A stretch of DNA of 64,000 nucleotides from Microbacterium sp. Bi121 (GCF_918698005.1 NZ_CAKKLJ010000006.1:170611-234610); one strand, 5' to 3'; counted from the stretch's first letter, positions 55,709-64,000 are shown. Notes: generated from the sequence alone by a model not told the origin. Numbers and translations are program-made.

Positions 55709-55815
55709 GAATCCAGTTTCCTGGAGAACGATCATGTCCCCTGCGCGGGCCCCTGCAGTGCAGTGCTTCAATCGCCTGACGCTTGCGCGCACGACGATGA
55801 CCAGCGGTCTTCGGT
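55709..55815 (-). promoter_or_regulatory. ribosomal protein L10 leader
   Basis: The minus-strand sequence contains AACCGAAGACCGCTGGTC, GCAGGGGACATGATC and CCAGGAAACTGG, as in L10 leader RNAs that are bound by L10-L12 and control read-through of the downstream terminator. Confidence 0.8.
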
Positions 55816-55822
55816 TACGACA

Positions 55823-55851
55823 ACTGTACCTCACGGGCCTACCTCTGCCAA
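55823..55851 (-). promoter_or_regulatory. rplJL promoter
   Basis: -35 TTGGCA (55846-55851), exactly 17 bp, -10 TACAGT (55823-55828). It lies just beyond the GH15 stop and precedes the L10 leader. Confidence 0.85.
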
Positions 55852-55861
55852 ATCGCGCGCG

Positions 55862-57670
55862 TCAGCCTGCTCGCACGCCTCCCCGGCGGTGCGCCGCGCG
55901 CCCTGAGTGCCCGGCGAGCGCGTCAGCGGCCCGAACGAGCGCGAGGTGGGAGAACGCCTGCGGCACGTTCCCCGCCTGCCGTGCTCCGCCGACGTCGTAC
56001 TCCTCCGACAGCATCCCGACGTCGTTCACGAGGGAGACGAGACGGTCCATCAGCGCGTGCGCGTCGGCGGTCCTGCCGCTGGCCGCGTACTGCTCGACCA
56101 GCCAGAAGCTGCAGGCGAGGAACGGATGCTCGCTCCCGACGAGGCCGTCGACGCCGGACGACGTGCGATACCGCATCAGCAGCCCGTCACGCACGAGCGT
56201 CCTCTCCAGCTGTTCGACGGTGCGCAGCATCCTGGGATCATCGGGATCGCAGTAGCCCACCTGCGGCAGCGTCAGCAGCGAAGCATCCACCTCGTCGGTG
56301 TCGTAGTGCTGCAGGAAGTAGCCGTCAGCGTGGACGCCACGCTGATCGATCTCGGTCCGCAACCTGTCGCGCGCCTGCTCCCAGCTGTCCGCCTCGCCGT
56401 CCAGACCGTGCTCGCGCACAGCCCGCACTCCGCGGTCCAGGGCCGCCCACATCATCACCCGCGACTGCGTGAACCACCGGAGTGGTCCGCGGATCTCCCA
56501 GATGCCGTTGTCCCGACGGTCGACGTCCGCCATCACGCGTTCGATCAGAGCCCGCTGCAGCGGCCATGAGAACGCGGACTCCTCGAGGCCCGCGATCCGA
56601 GCCGCCTCGAGCGCGACGAGCACCTCCCCGAGGACGTCGCCCTGATACTGGTCGACCGCGCCGTTGCCGACTCTCACCGGTGCGGCGCCATCGTAGCCGG
56701 GCAGACTCGCCACCTCGCGCTCCGCAAGATCGCGCTCCCCTGCGATGCCGTACATGATCTGCACCTCGGCCGGCTCCCCCGCCACGGCGCGCAGCAACCA
56801 GCGCCGCCAGTGGTGCACCTCTTCGAGGAAGCCGTGAGCGATCAGCGATTCCAGCGTGAGCGCGGCATCCCGCAGCCAGACATACCGGTAGTCCCAATTC
56901 CTCGAGCCGCCGAACTGCTCCGGTAGCGAGGTCGTGGGAGCGGCGACGATGCCGCCGGTATCGCGATGGGTGAGAGCCCGCAGCACCAGCAGCGATCTCA
57001 CGACGGCATCCTGATACGCCCCATCGCGCTCGATCGGGCTCGCCCAGCCCTGCCACCAGGCGCGAGTCCGCGCGATCGCATCCTCGACATCCAATGGCGG
57101 CGGCTCCACTTCGTGCGAAGGATGCCAGGTGAGAACGAGATCGCGATCCTCGCCGCCGACGACGGAGAAGTCGGCGCCGTGGACATGGTCGGATGCGGCG
57201 AGCGCGATCCCGCGGACGATCACCGCGTCCGGCCCGGCTATCGCGCTCAGCGCCGGGGCTCCGTCCTGCCCGACCTGTCGCACCCAGGGCAGCGCCCTGG
57301 CGTAGTCGAAGTGCATGCGCAGCTCGGTGCGAAACTCGACAGTGCCGCGCACACCGACGACGCGTCGGACGAGATCCGTGCGGTCCTCCGTCATCGCCAG
57401 GAACTCATGCACCTCGGCCGCGCCGCTCGCCGTCTCCCAACGTGTGACGAGCATGAAAGTGTCGGGCTGGTACCGTCGCTGCACTGTCGCCGATTCATCG
57501 CGCGGACGCAGCGTCCAGCATCCGTGCGTCGGGTCTCCCAGCAGCGCGCCGAAGATCGACGGCGAATCGAAACGCGGCAGACACAACCAGTCGATCGCCC
57601 CGTCGCGGGAGACCAGGGCCGCGGTCCGACAGTCGCTGAGCAGTGCGTAGTCCTCGATCGGCGCCGGCAT
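55862..57670 (-). CDS. glycoside hydrolase family 15 (glucoamylase/trehalase-like)
   Basis: 602 aa. The N-terminal beta-sandwich starts with IEDYALLSDCRTAALVSRDGAIDWLCLPRFDSPSIF, the standard GH15 opening. The (alpha/alpha)6 barrel has RNWDYRYVWLRDAALTLESL (catalytic region) and FLACSFWLVEQYA with a possible second acid in EEYDVGG. In Actinobacteria such enzymes are glucoamylases or trehalases; sequence alone does not decide. The start at ATG 57670 has no clear Shine-Dalgarno (GAGAAT ends 6 nt upstream). It is divergent from zwf with a 105-bp gap. Confidence 0.9.
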   Translation of the reverse strand: MPAPIEDYALLSDCRTAALVSRDGAIDWLCLPRFDSPSIFGALLGDPTHGCWTLRPRDESATVQRRYQPDTFMLVTRWETASGAAEVHEFLAMTEDRTDLVRRVVGVRGTVEFRTELRMHFDYARALPWVRQVGQDGAPALSAIAGPDAVIVRGIALAASDHVHGADFSVVGGEDRDLVLTWHPSHEVEPPPLDVEDAIARTRAWWQGWASPIERDGAYQDAVVRSLLVLRALTHRDTGGIVAAPTTSLPEQFGGSRNWDYRYVWLRDAALTLESLIAHGFLEEVHHWRRWLLRAVAGEPAEVQIMYGIAGERDLAEREVASLPGYDGAAPVRVGNGAVDQYQGDVLGEVLVALEAARIAGLEESAFSWPLQRALIERVMADVDRRDNGIWEIRGPLRWFTQSRVMMWAALDRGVRAVREHGLDGEADSWEQARDRLRTEIDQRGVHADGYFLQHYDTDEVDASLLTLPQVGYCDPDDPRMLRTVEQLERTLVRDGLLMRYRTSSGVDGLVGSEHPFLACSFWLVEQYAASGRTADAHALMDRLVSLVNDVGMLSEEYDVGGARQAGNVPQAFSHLALVRAADALAGHSGRAAHRRGGVRAG

Positions 57671-57775
57671 CGCCCGATTCTCGCACGCCCTTCGTTCCGA
57701 TGCGAGCGGGCGGGATGCGGGGGTGGTCGGGATGTGAGGCTGGTCGGGATACGAGGGGCGCGTTACGGTTGGCGC

Positions 57776-59140
57776 ATGGATGCCGCCACCACACTCGTCC
57801 TCTTCGGAGCCACCGGCGACCTGGCCTCGCGCCTCCTGCTTCCCGCGCTCGGCCAGCTGCTCACGGTCGAGCCGGACCGCCGGGTCCGCCTCATCGGCGC
57901 CGGCACGCAGGACTGGACGGATGCCGATCTGAAGAAGGTCGTGCAGGCGGCGTTCACCGCCTCGGATGCGGCGGACGCCGTCGAGCGCGTCGAGATCGAG
58001 TACCAGAAGGCGGACATCACCACGGCCGCCGATCTGAAGCGCCTGCTGAAGGGACTGTCGGGGCAGGTCGCGCTGTACTTCGCCGTTCCACCGTCGGTCG
58101 CTGCCGCGGCGTGCGAGGCGATGACCCCCGAGATGCTGCCCGACGGGGTGATGCTCGCGCTGGAGAAGCCGTTCGGCACCGACGAGGCAGGCGCCCATGA
58201 ACTCAACGCCCGGATCGCAGGGCTCGTTCCCGAGGAGCAGGTGTTCCGGGTGGACCACTTCCTCGGCAAGTCCACCACGCTGAACCTGCTCGGCGCCCGG
58301 TTCGCGAACCGCCTGCTCGAGCCGCTCTGGTCGGCGGAGAGCATCGAGTCGGTGAGCGTCGTGTACGACGAGAAGCTGGGGCTCGAGGGCAGGGCCGGCT
58401 ACTACGACGGCGCCGGTGCGCTCGTGGACATGATCCAGAGCCACCTGCTGCAGGTGCTCGCCGTGATCGCCATGGAGCAGCCGGCGACGATCGGCGAGGC
58501 GGACTTCCGCGAGGCCACCTCTGCCGTACTGCGCGCGACACGGCTGTGGGAGGGCGACCCGACCGCATCCTCACGGCGTGGACGCTACACGGCAGGCAGC
58601 ATCGACGGTGTGGACAAGCCCTCGTACGTCGACGAGCCGGGCGTCGATCCGTCGCGCGGGACCGAGACACTCGCTCAGGCGACGTTCGAGGTGCGCAACG
58701 CCCGCTGGGCCGGCGTGCCGTTCACGCTGAGGTCGGGCAAGGCCATCGGCGACCCTGCGCGGGAGATCACGATCCGATTCCGTGCCGTCCGCCACGTGCC
58801 GGAGGGTCTGCGCGGCGCGGCTGACGGCGCCGTGCTGCGCTTCTCGCTCGGCCCCGACCGGATGTCGCTGGAGTTCAACGTGAACGGTGCGAACGACCCG
58901 CTGGTCCTCGAGCGCGCGACGCTGTCGGCCGACCTCGGCGCCGGCCAGCTGCTGGCCTATGCCGAGGTGCTCTCCGGCATCCTGGACGCCGATCCGATGC
59001 TGTCCGTCCGCGGTGATGCCGCAGAGCAGTGCTGGCGAATCGTGCAGCCGATCCTGGAAGCATGGTCGAAGGACGAGGTCCCCCTCGACGACTACGCCGC
59101 CGGATCGCCGGGCCCCGCGCACTGGCCGTTCCTCGGCTGA
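57776..59140 (+). CDS. zwf: glucose-6-phosphate 1-dehydrogenase
   Basis: Oxidises glucose 6-phosphate to 6-phosphogluconolactone with NADP+; 454 aa. NADP-binding GATGDL at residues 11-16, LEKPFG with Lys131, and catalytic RVDHFLGKS (Asp160-His161, Lys165). It is shorter than most (about 490-510 aa). It is not with tal/opcA/pgl, so it may be a second, lone Zwf copy. TACGGT (57764-57769) ends 6 nt before the ATG; no Shine-Dalgarno, so leaderless is likely. Confidence 0.94.
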   Translation: MDAATTLVLFGATGDLASRLLLPALGQLLTVEPDRRVRLIGAGTQDWTDADLKKVVQAAFTASDAADAVERVEIEYQKADITTAADLKRLLKGLSGQVALYFAVPPSVAAAACEAMTPEMLPDGVMLALEKPFGTDEAGAHELNARIAGLVPEEQVFRVDHFLGKSTTLNLLGARFANRLLEPLWSAESIESVSVVYDEKLGLEGRAGYYDGAGALVDMIQSHLLQVLAVIAMEQPATIGEADFREATSAVLRATRLWEGDPTASSRRGRYTAGSIDGVDKPSYVDEPGVDPSRGTETLAQATFEVRNARWAGVPFTLRSGKAIGDPAREITIRFRAVRHVPEGLRGAADGAVLRFSLGPDRMSLEFNVNGANDPLVLERATLSADLGAGQLLAYAEVLSGILDADPMLSVRGDAAEQCWRIVQPILEAWSKDEVPLDDYAAGSPGPAHWPFLG

Positions 59141-59229
59141 CCGCACCGTCCGCTCCACGGTCGCCGCAGGCGATCCGGCGAGCTCGGCGCGGCAGCGTCG
59201 TCGAGGCCTGCGGTGCGGGGTAGCCTCGA

Positions 59230-59910
59230 ATGGTGACTCCGGAACTTCAGGCTCGAATCGTCGCGGACTCCCGCGACCGGGTCGCCTGGCTCCGGGCTCG
59301 GGCGCGCGGCATCACAGCGACCGATGTCGCCGGGCTCTCCAGCGAGAAGTCGATCATCCGTGCGGCGGACGCGAAGCTCGGCGGCGGAGCCCGCTTCGGC
59401 GGCAACGCTTATACCGATCACGGACGCCGGCGCGAGCCCGAGATCGCCGCGTGGGTCGCCGCGACGCACGGCATCCGCCCCTCGTCGGCGCTGTTCCGCG
59501 CCGAGATCGAGCAGCGTCATCTCGCCACCCCCGACGGCATCGTCCAGGATGCCGGTGGCCGGATCCTGCTCGCCGAGATCAAGACCACCAACAAGAACTG
59601 GCGCACGATCCCGCGCACCTACCTCCGCCAGGTCTGGTGGCAGCAGCACGTGCTCGGCGCCGAGCGCACGCTGTTCGTGTGGGAGGAGCACGACGACTTC
59701 CGGCCCATCGACGACGAGCCGCGGTGCGTCTGGATCGATCGCGACGAGCGCGAGATCGATCAGCTCGTCAGACTCGCCACGAACCTCATCGACGAGCTCT
59801 ACCACCGCACCACCGGCAACCGCCCGCCGAGTGCGCCTCCCGTCGTCGCATCCCGTCGCGATGCTCTCCGCGAGCGCGACGCGTTCCGGGCACTGGCACT
59901 CGCCGACTGA
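59230..59910 (+). CDS. YqaJ-type viral recombinase/exonuclease domain protein
   Basis: 226 aa. GITATDVAGL, YTDHGRRREPEIAAWV, ATPDGIV and LAEIKTT follow the YqaJ/lambda-exonuclease order, with Glu in the REPE block, Asp of PDG and Glu-x-Lys of EIK forming a complete PD-(D/E)XK site. These nucleases usually come from phages with a recT-type partner; there is none here and no other phage gene nearby. TAGCCT (59221-59226) lies 6 nt before a GTG at 59233, so the true start may be one codon after the ATG. Confidence 0.85.
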   Translation: MVTPELQARIVADSRDRVAWLRARARGITATDVAGLSSEKSIIRAADAKLGGGARFGGNAYTDHGRRREPEIAAWVAATHGIRPSSALFRAEIEQRHLATPDGIVQDAGGRILLAEIKTTNKNWRTIPRTYLRQVWWQQHVLGAERTLFVWEEHDDFRPIDDEPRCVWIDRDEREIDQLVRLATNLIDELYHRTTGNRPPSAPPVVASRRDALRERDAFRALALAD

Positions 59911-59949
59911 GCTGCCAGGACTCACCGGCCGCGGGTCAGTTGCTCAGAG

Positions 59950-60840
59950 TCAGTGGCGCAGGACGCGTGCCGCCTCCTGCGCGACCTCCGCCGCGATCGC
60001 GTCCAGCAGCGTGGAGCGCAGGTTCCACTGCTGCCAGTACAGCGGCACGCGCACGGGCTCGCCGCCCAGGGGCCTGACTGCTCCGGATGCCAGCGCCGCG
60101 CTCAGCTGCGGCTCCGGCAGCATCCCCCAGCCGACGCCCAGCGTCACGGCCTGGGCGAAGTCGTGCGATGCAGGAACGTAGTGACGCGGCACCCCGTGCG
60201 CGTCGACGCCGCGGGACGCGAGCCACTGCTGCTGCAGCGCGTCCCGGCGGTCGAAGTCCACGAACGGCGCCACGCGAAGGGCGTCGACGCCGATGCCGTC
60301 GGCGAACCAGCGCTCCGCGAATGCGGGCGTCGCCACCGCCTCGTAGGTGAGGATCCCCAGAGCCGAGACCGTGCAGCCTGTGACCGCAGCGGCCTCTGAG
60401 GTCACAGCCGCCATGACCTCTCCGGACTCGAGCAGGCGGGCTGTGAAGTTCTGGTCGTCCCTGTGCAGGTCGAAGTCGATGTCGTGCGCTGCGCTGAGGC
60501 GCGCCAGCGGGGCGAGGAACCAGGTCGCCATCGAATCGGCGTTCACGGCGAGCGGCACGCTCGCCCTCGCGCCGGACTCGTCCATCCCGAGTTCGGAGAG
60601 AGCCTCGTGCTCCAGAAGCGCGATCTGCCTGGCCATGCGGACGATCGCCTCTCCCGACGGAGTGACGGTCGCCGGGCGGCCCCGGACGACGAGCACGCGG
60701 CCGAGCTGCTGTTCGAGCGTCTTGAGACGCTGGCTCACGGCCGACGGGGTGATGCTCAACGCGCGCGCCGCGGCCTCGAGACTGCCGCCGTCGACGATGG
60801 CCGCGACCGTGGATGCGAGTTCGGGAGCGATGGACGACAT
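59950..60840 (-). CDS. argP: LysR family regulator, ArgP/LysG type
   Basis: 296 aa. Helix-turn-helix GGSLEAAARALSITPSAVSQRLKTLEQQLG, then a LysR effector domain. It is divergent from a lysE exporter, the usual LysG-LysE arrangement, where lysine/arginine/citrulline switch on export. TAGCCT (60847-60852) ends 6 nt before the ATG. The 69-bp gap with lysE should hold the operator; A/T-rich GGAAAGTAAGATACC (60855-60869) is the best spot. Confidence 0.92.
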   Translation of the reverse strand: MSSIAPELASTVAAIVDGGSLEAAARALSITPSAVSQRLKTLEQQLGRVLVVRGRPATVTPSGEAIVRMARQIALLEHEALSELGMDESGARASVPLAVNADSMATWFLAPLARLSAAHDIDFDLHRDDQNFTARLLESGEVMAAVTSEAAAVTGCTVSALGILTYEAVATPAFAERWFADGIGVDALRVAPFVDFDRRDALQQQWLASRGVDAHGVPRHYVPASHDFAQAVTLGVGWGMLPEPQLSAALASGAVRPLGGEPVRVPLYWQQWNLRSTLLDAIAAEVAQEAARVLRH

Positions 60841-60909
60841 GAAGCAAGGCTAATGGAAAGTAAGATACCTGCGCTGGCTCTTATGGTGCGCGCCGCCTAA
60901 CGTCGAAGG

Positions 60910-61536
60910 GTGATCTCCTTCCTCGCCGGGCTCGGTCTCGGCCTCTCCCTCATCGTCGCGATCGGCGCGCAGAATGCGTTCGTCCTCCGTCAGGGCATCC
61001 GCCGCGAGCACGTGCTCGCCGTGATCATCATCTGCGCACTGTCGGATGCCGTGCTCATCGTGGCCGGCGTCGCCGGGCTCGGGTTCCTCATCGAGCGGAT
61101 GCCGTGGCTCGTCGTCGTCGCGCAGTGGCTGGGCGCGGCGTTCCTGCTCACCTACGGCCTGCTCGCTGCCCGGAGAGCACTGCGCGGCACTGATCTGGGA
61201 TTGAGTGCACAGGCCCTGACGCGAGCGCGCCCGGGCGGCCGGCTCGTCCCCGTGGTGCTGACGGTACTCGCGCTCACCTGGCTGAACCCGCACGTGTACC
61301 TCGACACCGTGCTGATGCTGGGCTCGATCGCCGCCACGCACGGCGACGAACGCTGGATCTTCGCGGCCGGAGCCGTCGTCGCCAGCATCGTGTGGTTCAC
61401 GGCGCTGGGCTACGGCGCCCGCTACCTCGGTCGCTGGCTCAACACCGCACGGGCGTGGCGAATCCTCGATGGCGTCATCGCGGTGATCATGATCGCCCTG
61501 GCCGTGAGCCTGATAGTGCAGGCGGTCAGCGGCTGA
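60910..61536 (+). CDS. lysE: LysE/ArgO family amino-acid exporter
   Basis: 208 aa, six membrane helices. LSLIVAIGAQNAFVLRQGIRREH is the LysE signature, and LTWLNPHVYLDTVLMLGS is the second conserved block. It exports basic amino acids to prevent toxic build-up. GTG start; TAACGT ends 6 nt upstream and no Shine-Dalgarno, so leaderless is likely. It ends directly at the stop of the convergent ABC ATPase gene. Confidence 0.94.
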   Translation: MISFLAGLGLGLSLIVAIGAQNAFVLRQGIRREHVLAVIIICALSDAVLIVAGVAGLGFLIERMPWLVVVAQWLGAAFLLTYGLLAARRALRGTDLGLSAQALTRARPGGRLVPVVLTVLALTWLNPHVYLDTVLMLGSIAATHGDERWIFAAGAVVASIVWFTALGYGARYLGRWLNTARAWRILDGVIAVIMIALAVSLIVQAVSG

Positions 61537-62379
61537 TCAGTTCGCGTCGCCGTCGCCGGATGCCGGCGTGGCGCCGTCGCGTCCGTCAGCATCGAGCGGT
61601 CGCATGATCCGAGCGAGGAAGCGCTTCGTGCGCTCGTGGACCGGGGCGGTGAACAGCTGGTCCGGCGGCCCCTCTTCGAGGACCACTCCCCCATCGAGGA
61701 ACAGCACGTGGTCGGCGGCCTCCCGCGCGAACGCGAGCTCGTGCGTGACGACCACCATCGTCCACCCCTCGTCCGCGAGCTCCTTGATGACGAGGAGCAC
61801 CTCGCCGACGAGTTCGGGGTCGAGTGCACTTGTCGGTTCGTCGAACAGGAGCAGAGCGGGTCGAAGCGCGAGCGCGCGCACGATGCCGACGCGCTGCTGC
61901 TGACCGCCGGAGAGTTCGTGCGGGTACGCGTCCTCCTTGTCGGCCAGGCCCACTCTGTCGAGCAGCACCCTCGCCGCGGCGATCGCGTCCTCCTTGGGAA
62001 CGCCGTGCACGCGCCACGGCCCCTCGATGACGTTCTGGAGCACCGTGAAGTGCGGGAAAAGATTGTGATGCTGGAACACCATCGCCGAGCGATCCCGTAG
62101 CGCGAACCGGGTGGGCCTGTCCAGGCGCGCCGAGAAGTCGATGTCCGGCCCGCCGTCGAGGGTGAGAGTGCCGGCATCCGGCGTCTCGAGTCCGTTGAGC
62201 GAACGGAGGACGGTGGTCTTGCCGGATCCGCTCGGGCCGATGAGCACCACGACCTCGCCACGGTGCACCGTCAGGTCGAGACCCTTGAGCACCTCATCGG
62301 AGCCGAAGCTCTTGTGGAGTCCCCGTGCGGAGAGAAGGGGCTGCTCCCCGATGGAGCGCGGTCGGTCAGTGCGCGACAT
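61537..62379 (-). CDS. amino-acid ABC transporter ATP-binding protein
   Basis: 280 aa. Walker A GPSGSGKTT, ABC signature LSGGQQQRV, Walker B LLLFDEPTSALDPE and switch His in VVTHELAFA are intact; it belongs to the GlnQ/HisP class. The ATG at 62379 lies 14 bp inside the permease gene, with AGGAGG about 10 nt upstream. A polar tail (RDGATPASGDGDAN) ends the protein. Confidence 0.94.
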   Translation of the reverse strand: MSRTDRPRSIGEQPLLSARGLHKSFGSDEVLKGLDLTVHRGEVVVLIGPSGSGKTTVLRSLNGLETPDAGTLTLDGGPDIDFSARLDRPTRFALRDRSAMVFQHHNLFPHFTVLQNVIEGPWRVHGVPKEDAIAAARVLLDRVGLADKEDAYPHELSGGQQQRVGIVRALALRPALLLFDEPTSALDPELVGEVLLVIKELADEGWTMVVVTHELAFAREAADHVLFLDGGVVLEEGPPDQLFTAPVHERTKRFLARIMRPLDADGRDGATPASGDGDAN

Positions 62380-63028
62380 GACGGTCGAGCCTCCTCTCGA
62401 GCAGGTTCTGTCCGGATGCCAGGACGAGGCAGAACACCCAGTACACGAGTGCTGCCGTGAGGTACACGGCCATGAACTTGTAGTTGAACGCAGCGATCTG
62501 CTGGGCAACGCGGAACAGCTCTGTCACGAGGATCAGCGAGGTGAGGGAGGTGTCCTTGACCAGCGAGATGAACGTGTTCGACAGGGGCGGGACGGACACA
62601 CGTGCAGCCTGCGGAAGGATGACCCTGGTGAGGGTGCGGGTGCGCCCCATGCCGACGGTGTACGCAGCCTCCCACTGCCCCTTCGGAACGGACAGGATGG
62701 CCGCACGGATGACCTCGGCCGCGTAGCCGCCCACGTTCAGCGAGAGCGCGATGACGGCGCTCGGCCATGGATCGACGACGACACCGATGGACGGAAGTCC
62801 GTAGAAGATGACGAACAGCTGCACGAGCAGCGGCGTTCCACGGATGATCGAGATGTAGACGCGGGCGATCACGGACAGGATCCGGTGCTCCGAGATCCGC
62901 ATGAGCGCGGCCCCGAGGGCGAGCGCCAGCCCGATCGCGAACGAGATCAGTGCCAGTGGGATGGTTGCGACCAGGCCGGCCAGGGCGATGGGCCCGACCG
63001 AGCTGAGGAACACATCCCACAGATCCAT
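62366..63028 (-). CDS. amino-acid ABC transporter permease
   Basis: 220 aa of the HisM/GlnP type, five membrane helices. The segment IRGTPLLVQLFVIFYGLP and the EAA loop QWEAAYTVGMGRTRTLTRVILPQA are typical. It is 2 bp from the binding-protein stop, so part of one three-gene operon. Confidence 0.94.
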   Translation of the reverse strand: MDLWDVFLSSVGPIALAGLVATIPLALISFAIGLALALGAALMRISEHRILSVIARVYISIIRGTPLLVQLFVIFYGLPSIGVVVDPWPSAVIALSLNVGGYAAEVIRAAILSVPKGQWEAAYTVGMGRTRTLTRVILPQAARVSVPPLSNTFISLVKDTSLTSLILVTELFRVAQQIAAFNYKFMAVYLTAALVYWVFCLVLASGQNLLERRLDRHVAH

Positions 63029-63030
63029 GG

Positions 63031-63834
63031 TTACTCGGTGACGTCGGCGCCGAAGTACTTGTCGCTGATCTCAGCGAGGGTGCCGTCTTCGCGCAGTTCG
63101 GCGAGGGCGCCGTCGATGGCCTCGGCGAGTTCCGTCTTGTCCTTGGTGAAGACGAAGGCCGACAGTCCGGCCTCGTCGGTCTCGGCCGCGATCTTCAAGC
63201 TGGTGTCGCCCTCGGTCTTCTCGTAGTCGAGGAAGGTGAGCTTGTCGTTGATCGTCGCGTCGACGCGTCCCTGCTTGAGGAGGGACACGGCCTGGGCCCA
63301 GCCCTCGACGCCTTCGACCTTGGCGCCGCTGGAGGTCGCGAGCTCGTTCCAGTTGCTGGTGAGCGACTGTGCGGTCGTCTTGCCGGCGAGGTCGTCGAAC
63401 GAGGTGATCGAGTCATCGTCGGCGTTCACGACGATGACTCCGGGCGACACGGTGTACGGCTCGCTGAAGAGGTAGCTCGCCTCGCGCTCGTCGTTGATCG
63501 TGACCTGGTTGGCGATCAGGTCGAAGCGACCGGCATCGAGGCCGGCGAAGATCGCATCCCACTGGGTCTCTTCGAACTTGATATCGAGGTCGAGCTTCGA
63601 GGCGATCGCCTCGATGATCTCGACGTCGTACCCGACGAGCTCGCCCGTGCCATCGCCCTCGTGGAAGCTGAACGGACGATAGGTCCCCTCGGTCGCAACC
63701 GTCAGAGTGCCGCCCGCGATGAGACCGTACTCGTTGTCGGCGTCGCCGCCGGAGCTGTCGTTCGCGCCGCAGCCGGTCAGTGCCAGACCTGCGATGGCGA
63801 GAGCTGCTGCAACGGTGACGACGCGACGCGACAT
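63031..63834 (-). CDS. amino-acid ABC transporter substrate-binding lipoprotein
   Basis: 267 aa; signal peptide with lipobox LTGC (Cys about 22), then family 3 fold with LTVATEGTYRPFSF, LVGYDVEIIEAIA, FDLIANQVTI and SLLKQGRVDATINDK. The Arg/Asp pattern suits a polar amino acid such as glutamine or cystine; the ligand is not certain. The start is the ATG at 63834, with GAAGGG about 10 nt upstream; the longer frame runs into rRNA terminator sequence. Confidence 0.93.
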   Translation of the reverse strand: MSRRVVTVAAALAIAGLALTGCGANDSSGGDADNEYGLIAGGTLTVATEGTYRPFSFHEGDGTGELVGYDVEIIEAIASKLDLDIKFEETQWDAIFAGLDAGRFDLIANQVTINDEREASYLFSEPYTVSPGVIVVNADDDSITSFDDLAGKTTAQSLTSNWNELATSSGAKVEGVEGWAQAVSLLKQGRVDATINDKLTFLDYEKTEGDTSLKIAAETDEAGLSAFVFTKDKTELAEAIDGALAELREDGTLAEISDKYFGADVTE

Positions 63835-63882
63835 ATGTGGTTGACCCTTCCGGTCGATGATCGCCTTTCGGCGTGTTAACGC

Positions 63883-63914
63883 AAAATGGCCACCCTGCTT
63901 TGGGTGGCCATTTT
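63883..63914 (-). terminator. rRNA operon terminator
   Basis: 13-bp perfect stem AAAATGGCCACCC/GGGTGGCCATTTT just after 5S rRNA, with a T-run at its end on the minus strand. Confidence 0.88.
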
Positions 63915-63923
63915 GACTAAAAG

Positions 63924-64000
63924 GAGTCCGGCGGTGTCCTACTCTCCCACAGGGTCCCCCCTGCAGTACCATCGGCGCTGTGAGGCTTAGCTTCCGGGTT
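63924..64000 (-). rRNA. rrf: 5S ribosomal RNA, 3' part
   Basis: The minus strand reads ...GAAGCTAAGCCTCACAGCGCC...GGGAGAGTAGGACACCGCCGG, the 3' two-thirds of 5S rRNA. The 5' end and the rest of the rrn operon lie beyond the window. The 3' boundary is approximate. Confidence 0.93.

Noticed and set aside
56966..57775. N-terminal extension of zwf by 270 codons
   Set aside because: It overlaps GH15 on the other strand, and the true start MDAATTLVLFGATGDL is obvious at 57776.
59141..59229. Terminator formed by CCGCAGGC and GCCTGCGG after zwf
   Set aside because: Eight-bp arms with a loop of over 30 nt and no T-run; not convincing.
59230..59910. A prophage or mobile island around the YqaJ-type gene
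   Set aside because: Neighbours are core genes (zwf, argP, lysE), with no integrase, repeats or shift in composition that I can see.

Overview
The window is high-GC chromosomal DNA from an actinobacterium, most likely a Microbacteriaceae such as Microbacterium. That call is an inference. It rests on the gene order holB-tmk-topA followed by a Tad-like cluster, a malate:quinone oxidoreductase, short PASTA and LAxTG cell-wall proteins, frequent GTG starts with GTGA overlaps, and many genes with no Shine-Dalgarno but a TANNNT hexamer just before the start. Nothing looks like a prophage, plasmid, insertion sequence or CRISPR array. Most of the window is core genome.

Layout. 1-7.8 kb (minus strand): start of a secreted hydrolase-like lipoprotein, holB, tmk, topA, then a compact Tad/Flp-type cluster (two TadE-like proteins, a pilin-like DUF4244 protein, a fused TadB/C membrane protein, the TadA ATPase). 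8-13.4 kb: acs, a TetR regulator divergent from a secreted LAxTG-anchored protein, RidA and a DUF4177 protein. 13.4-18.8 kb (plus): PASTA penicillin-binding protein, metallophosphoesterase, tRNA-Pro(CGG), HAD phosphatase, DUF1295 membrane protein. 18.8-31.7 kb (mostly minus): lldD with its GntR regulator, tdk, mqo, asd, lysC, a NarL-type two-component system, DUF2871, EamA transporter, recR, dnaX. 31.8-38.4 kb: one tight operon pta-ackA-pgmB-GH65. 38.5-44.3 kb: muramidase-like protein, rhomboid, the SRP RNA (ffs), then moxR-DUF58-transglutaminase. 44.3-50.7 kb: trhO, an LCP protein, tRNA-Ser(GGA) with a duplicated 3' end, GNAT, PAP2, and the transsulfuration pair cbs and metB. 50.7-54.5 kb: sugar ABC importer with a LacI-type operator. 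54.6-57.7 kb: rplJ-rplL with an attenuated L10 leader, and GH15. 57.8-64 kb: zwf, a YqaJ-type nuclease, argP/lysE, an amino-acid ABC importer, and the 3' end of a 5S rRNA.

How the genes fit together. Central metabolism is well represented: lactate oxidation (lldD), malate oxidation (mqo), acetate interconversion (acs, pta-ackA), phosphorolytic disaccharide breakdown (GH65 plus beta-phosphoglucomutase), a pentose-phosphate entry enzyme (zwf), aspartate-family and sulfur amino acids (lysC-asd, cbs, metB) and lysine/arginine export (lysE with argP). Cell-envelope genes form a second theme (PBP, LCP, muramidase-like, LAxTG protein, Tad cluster).

The clearest non-coding signals are these: a recurring TANNNT-N6/7-start module at about 15 genes; twin operators at the lldD regulator promoter; a 23-bp inverted repeat between tetR and the LAxTG gene; a LacI-type box inside the sugar-importer promoter; an attenuator in front of rplJ; and a duplicated tRNA-Ser tail whose terminator arms have changed in a compensating way. 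I did not find a convincing new multi-gene system. The TetR/LAxTG pair and the compact Tad cluster are the least understood parts.
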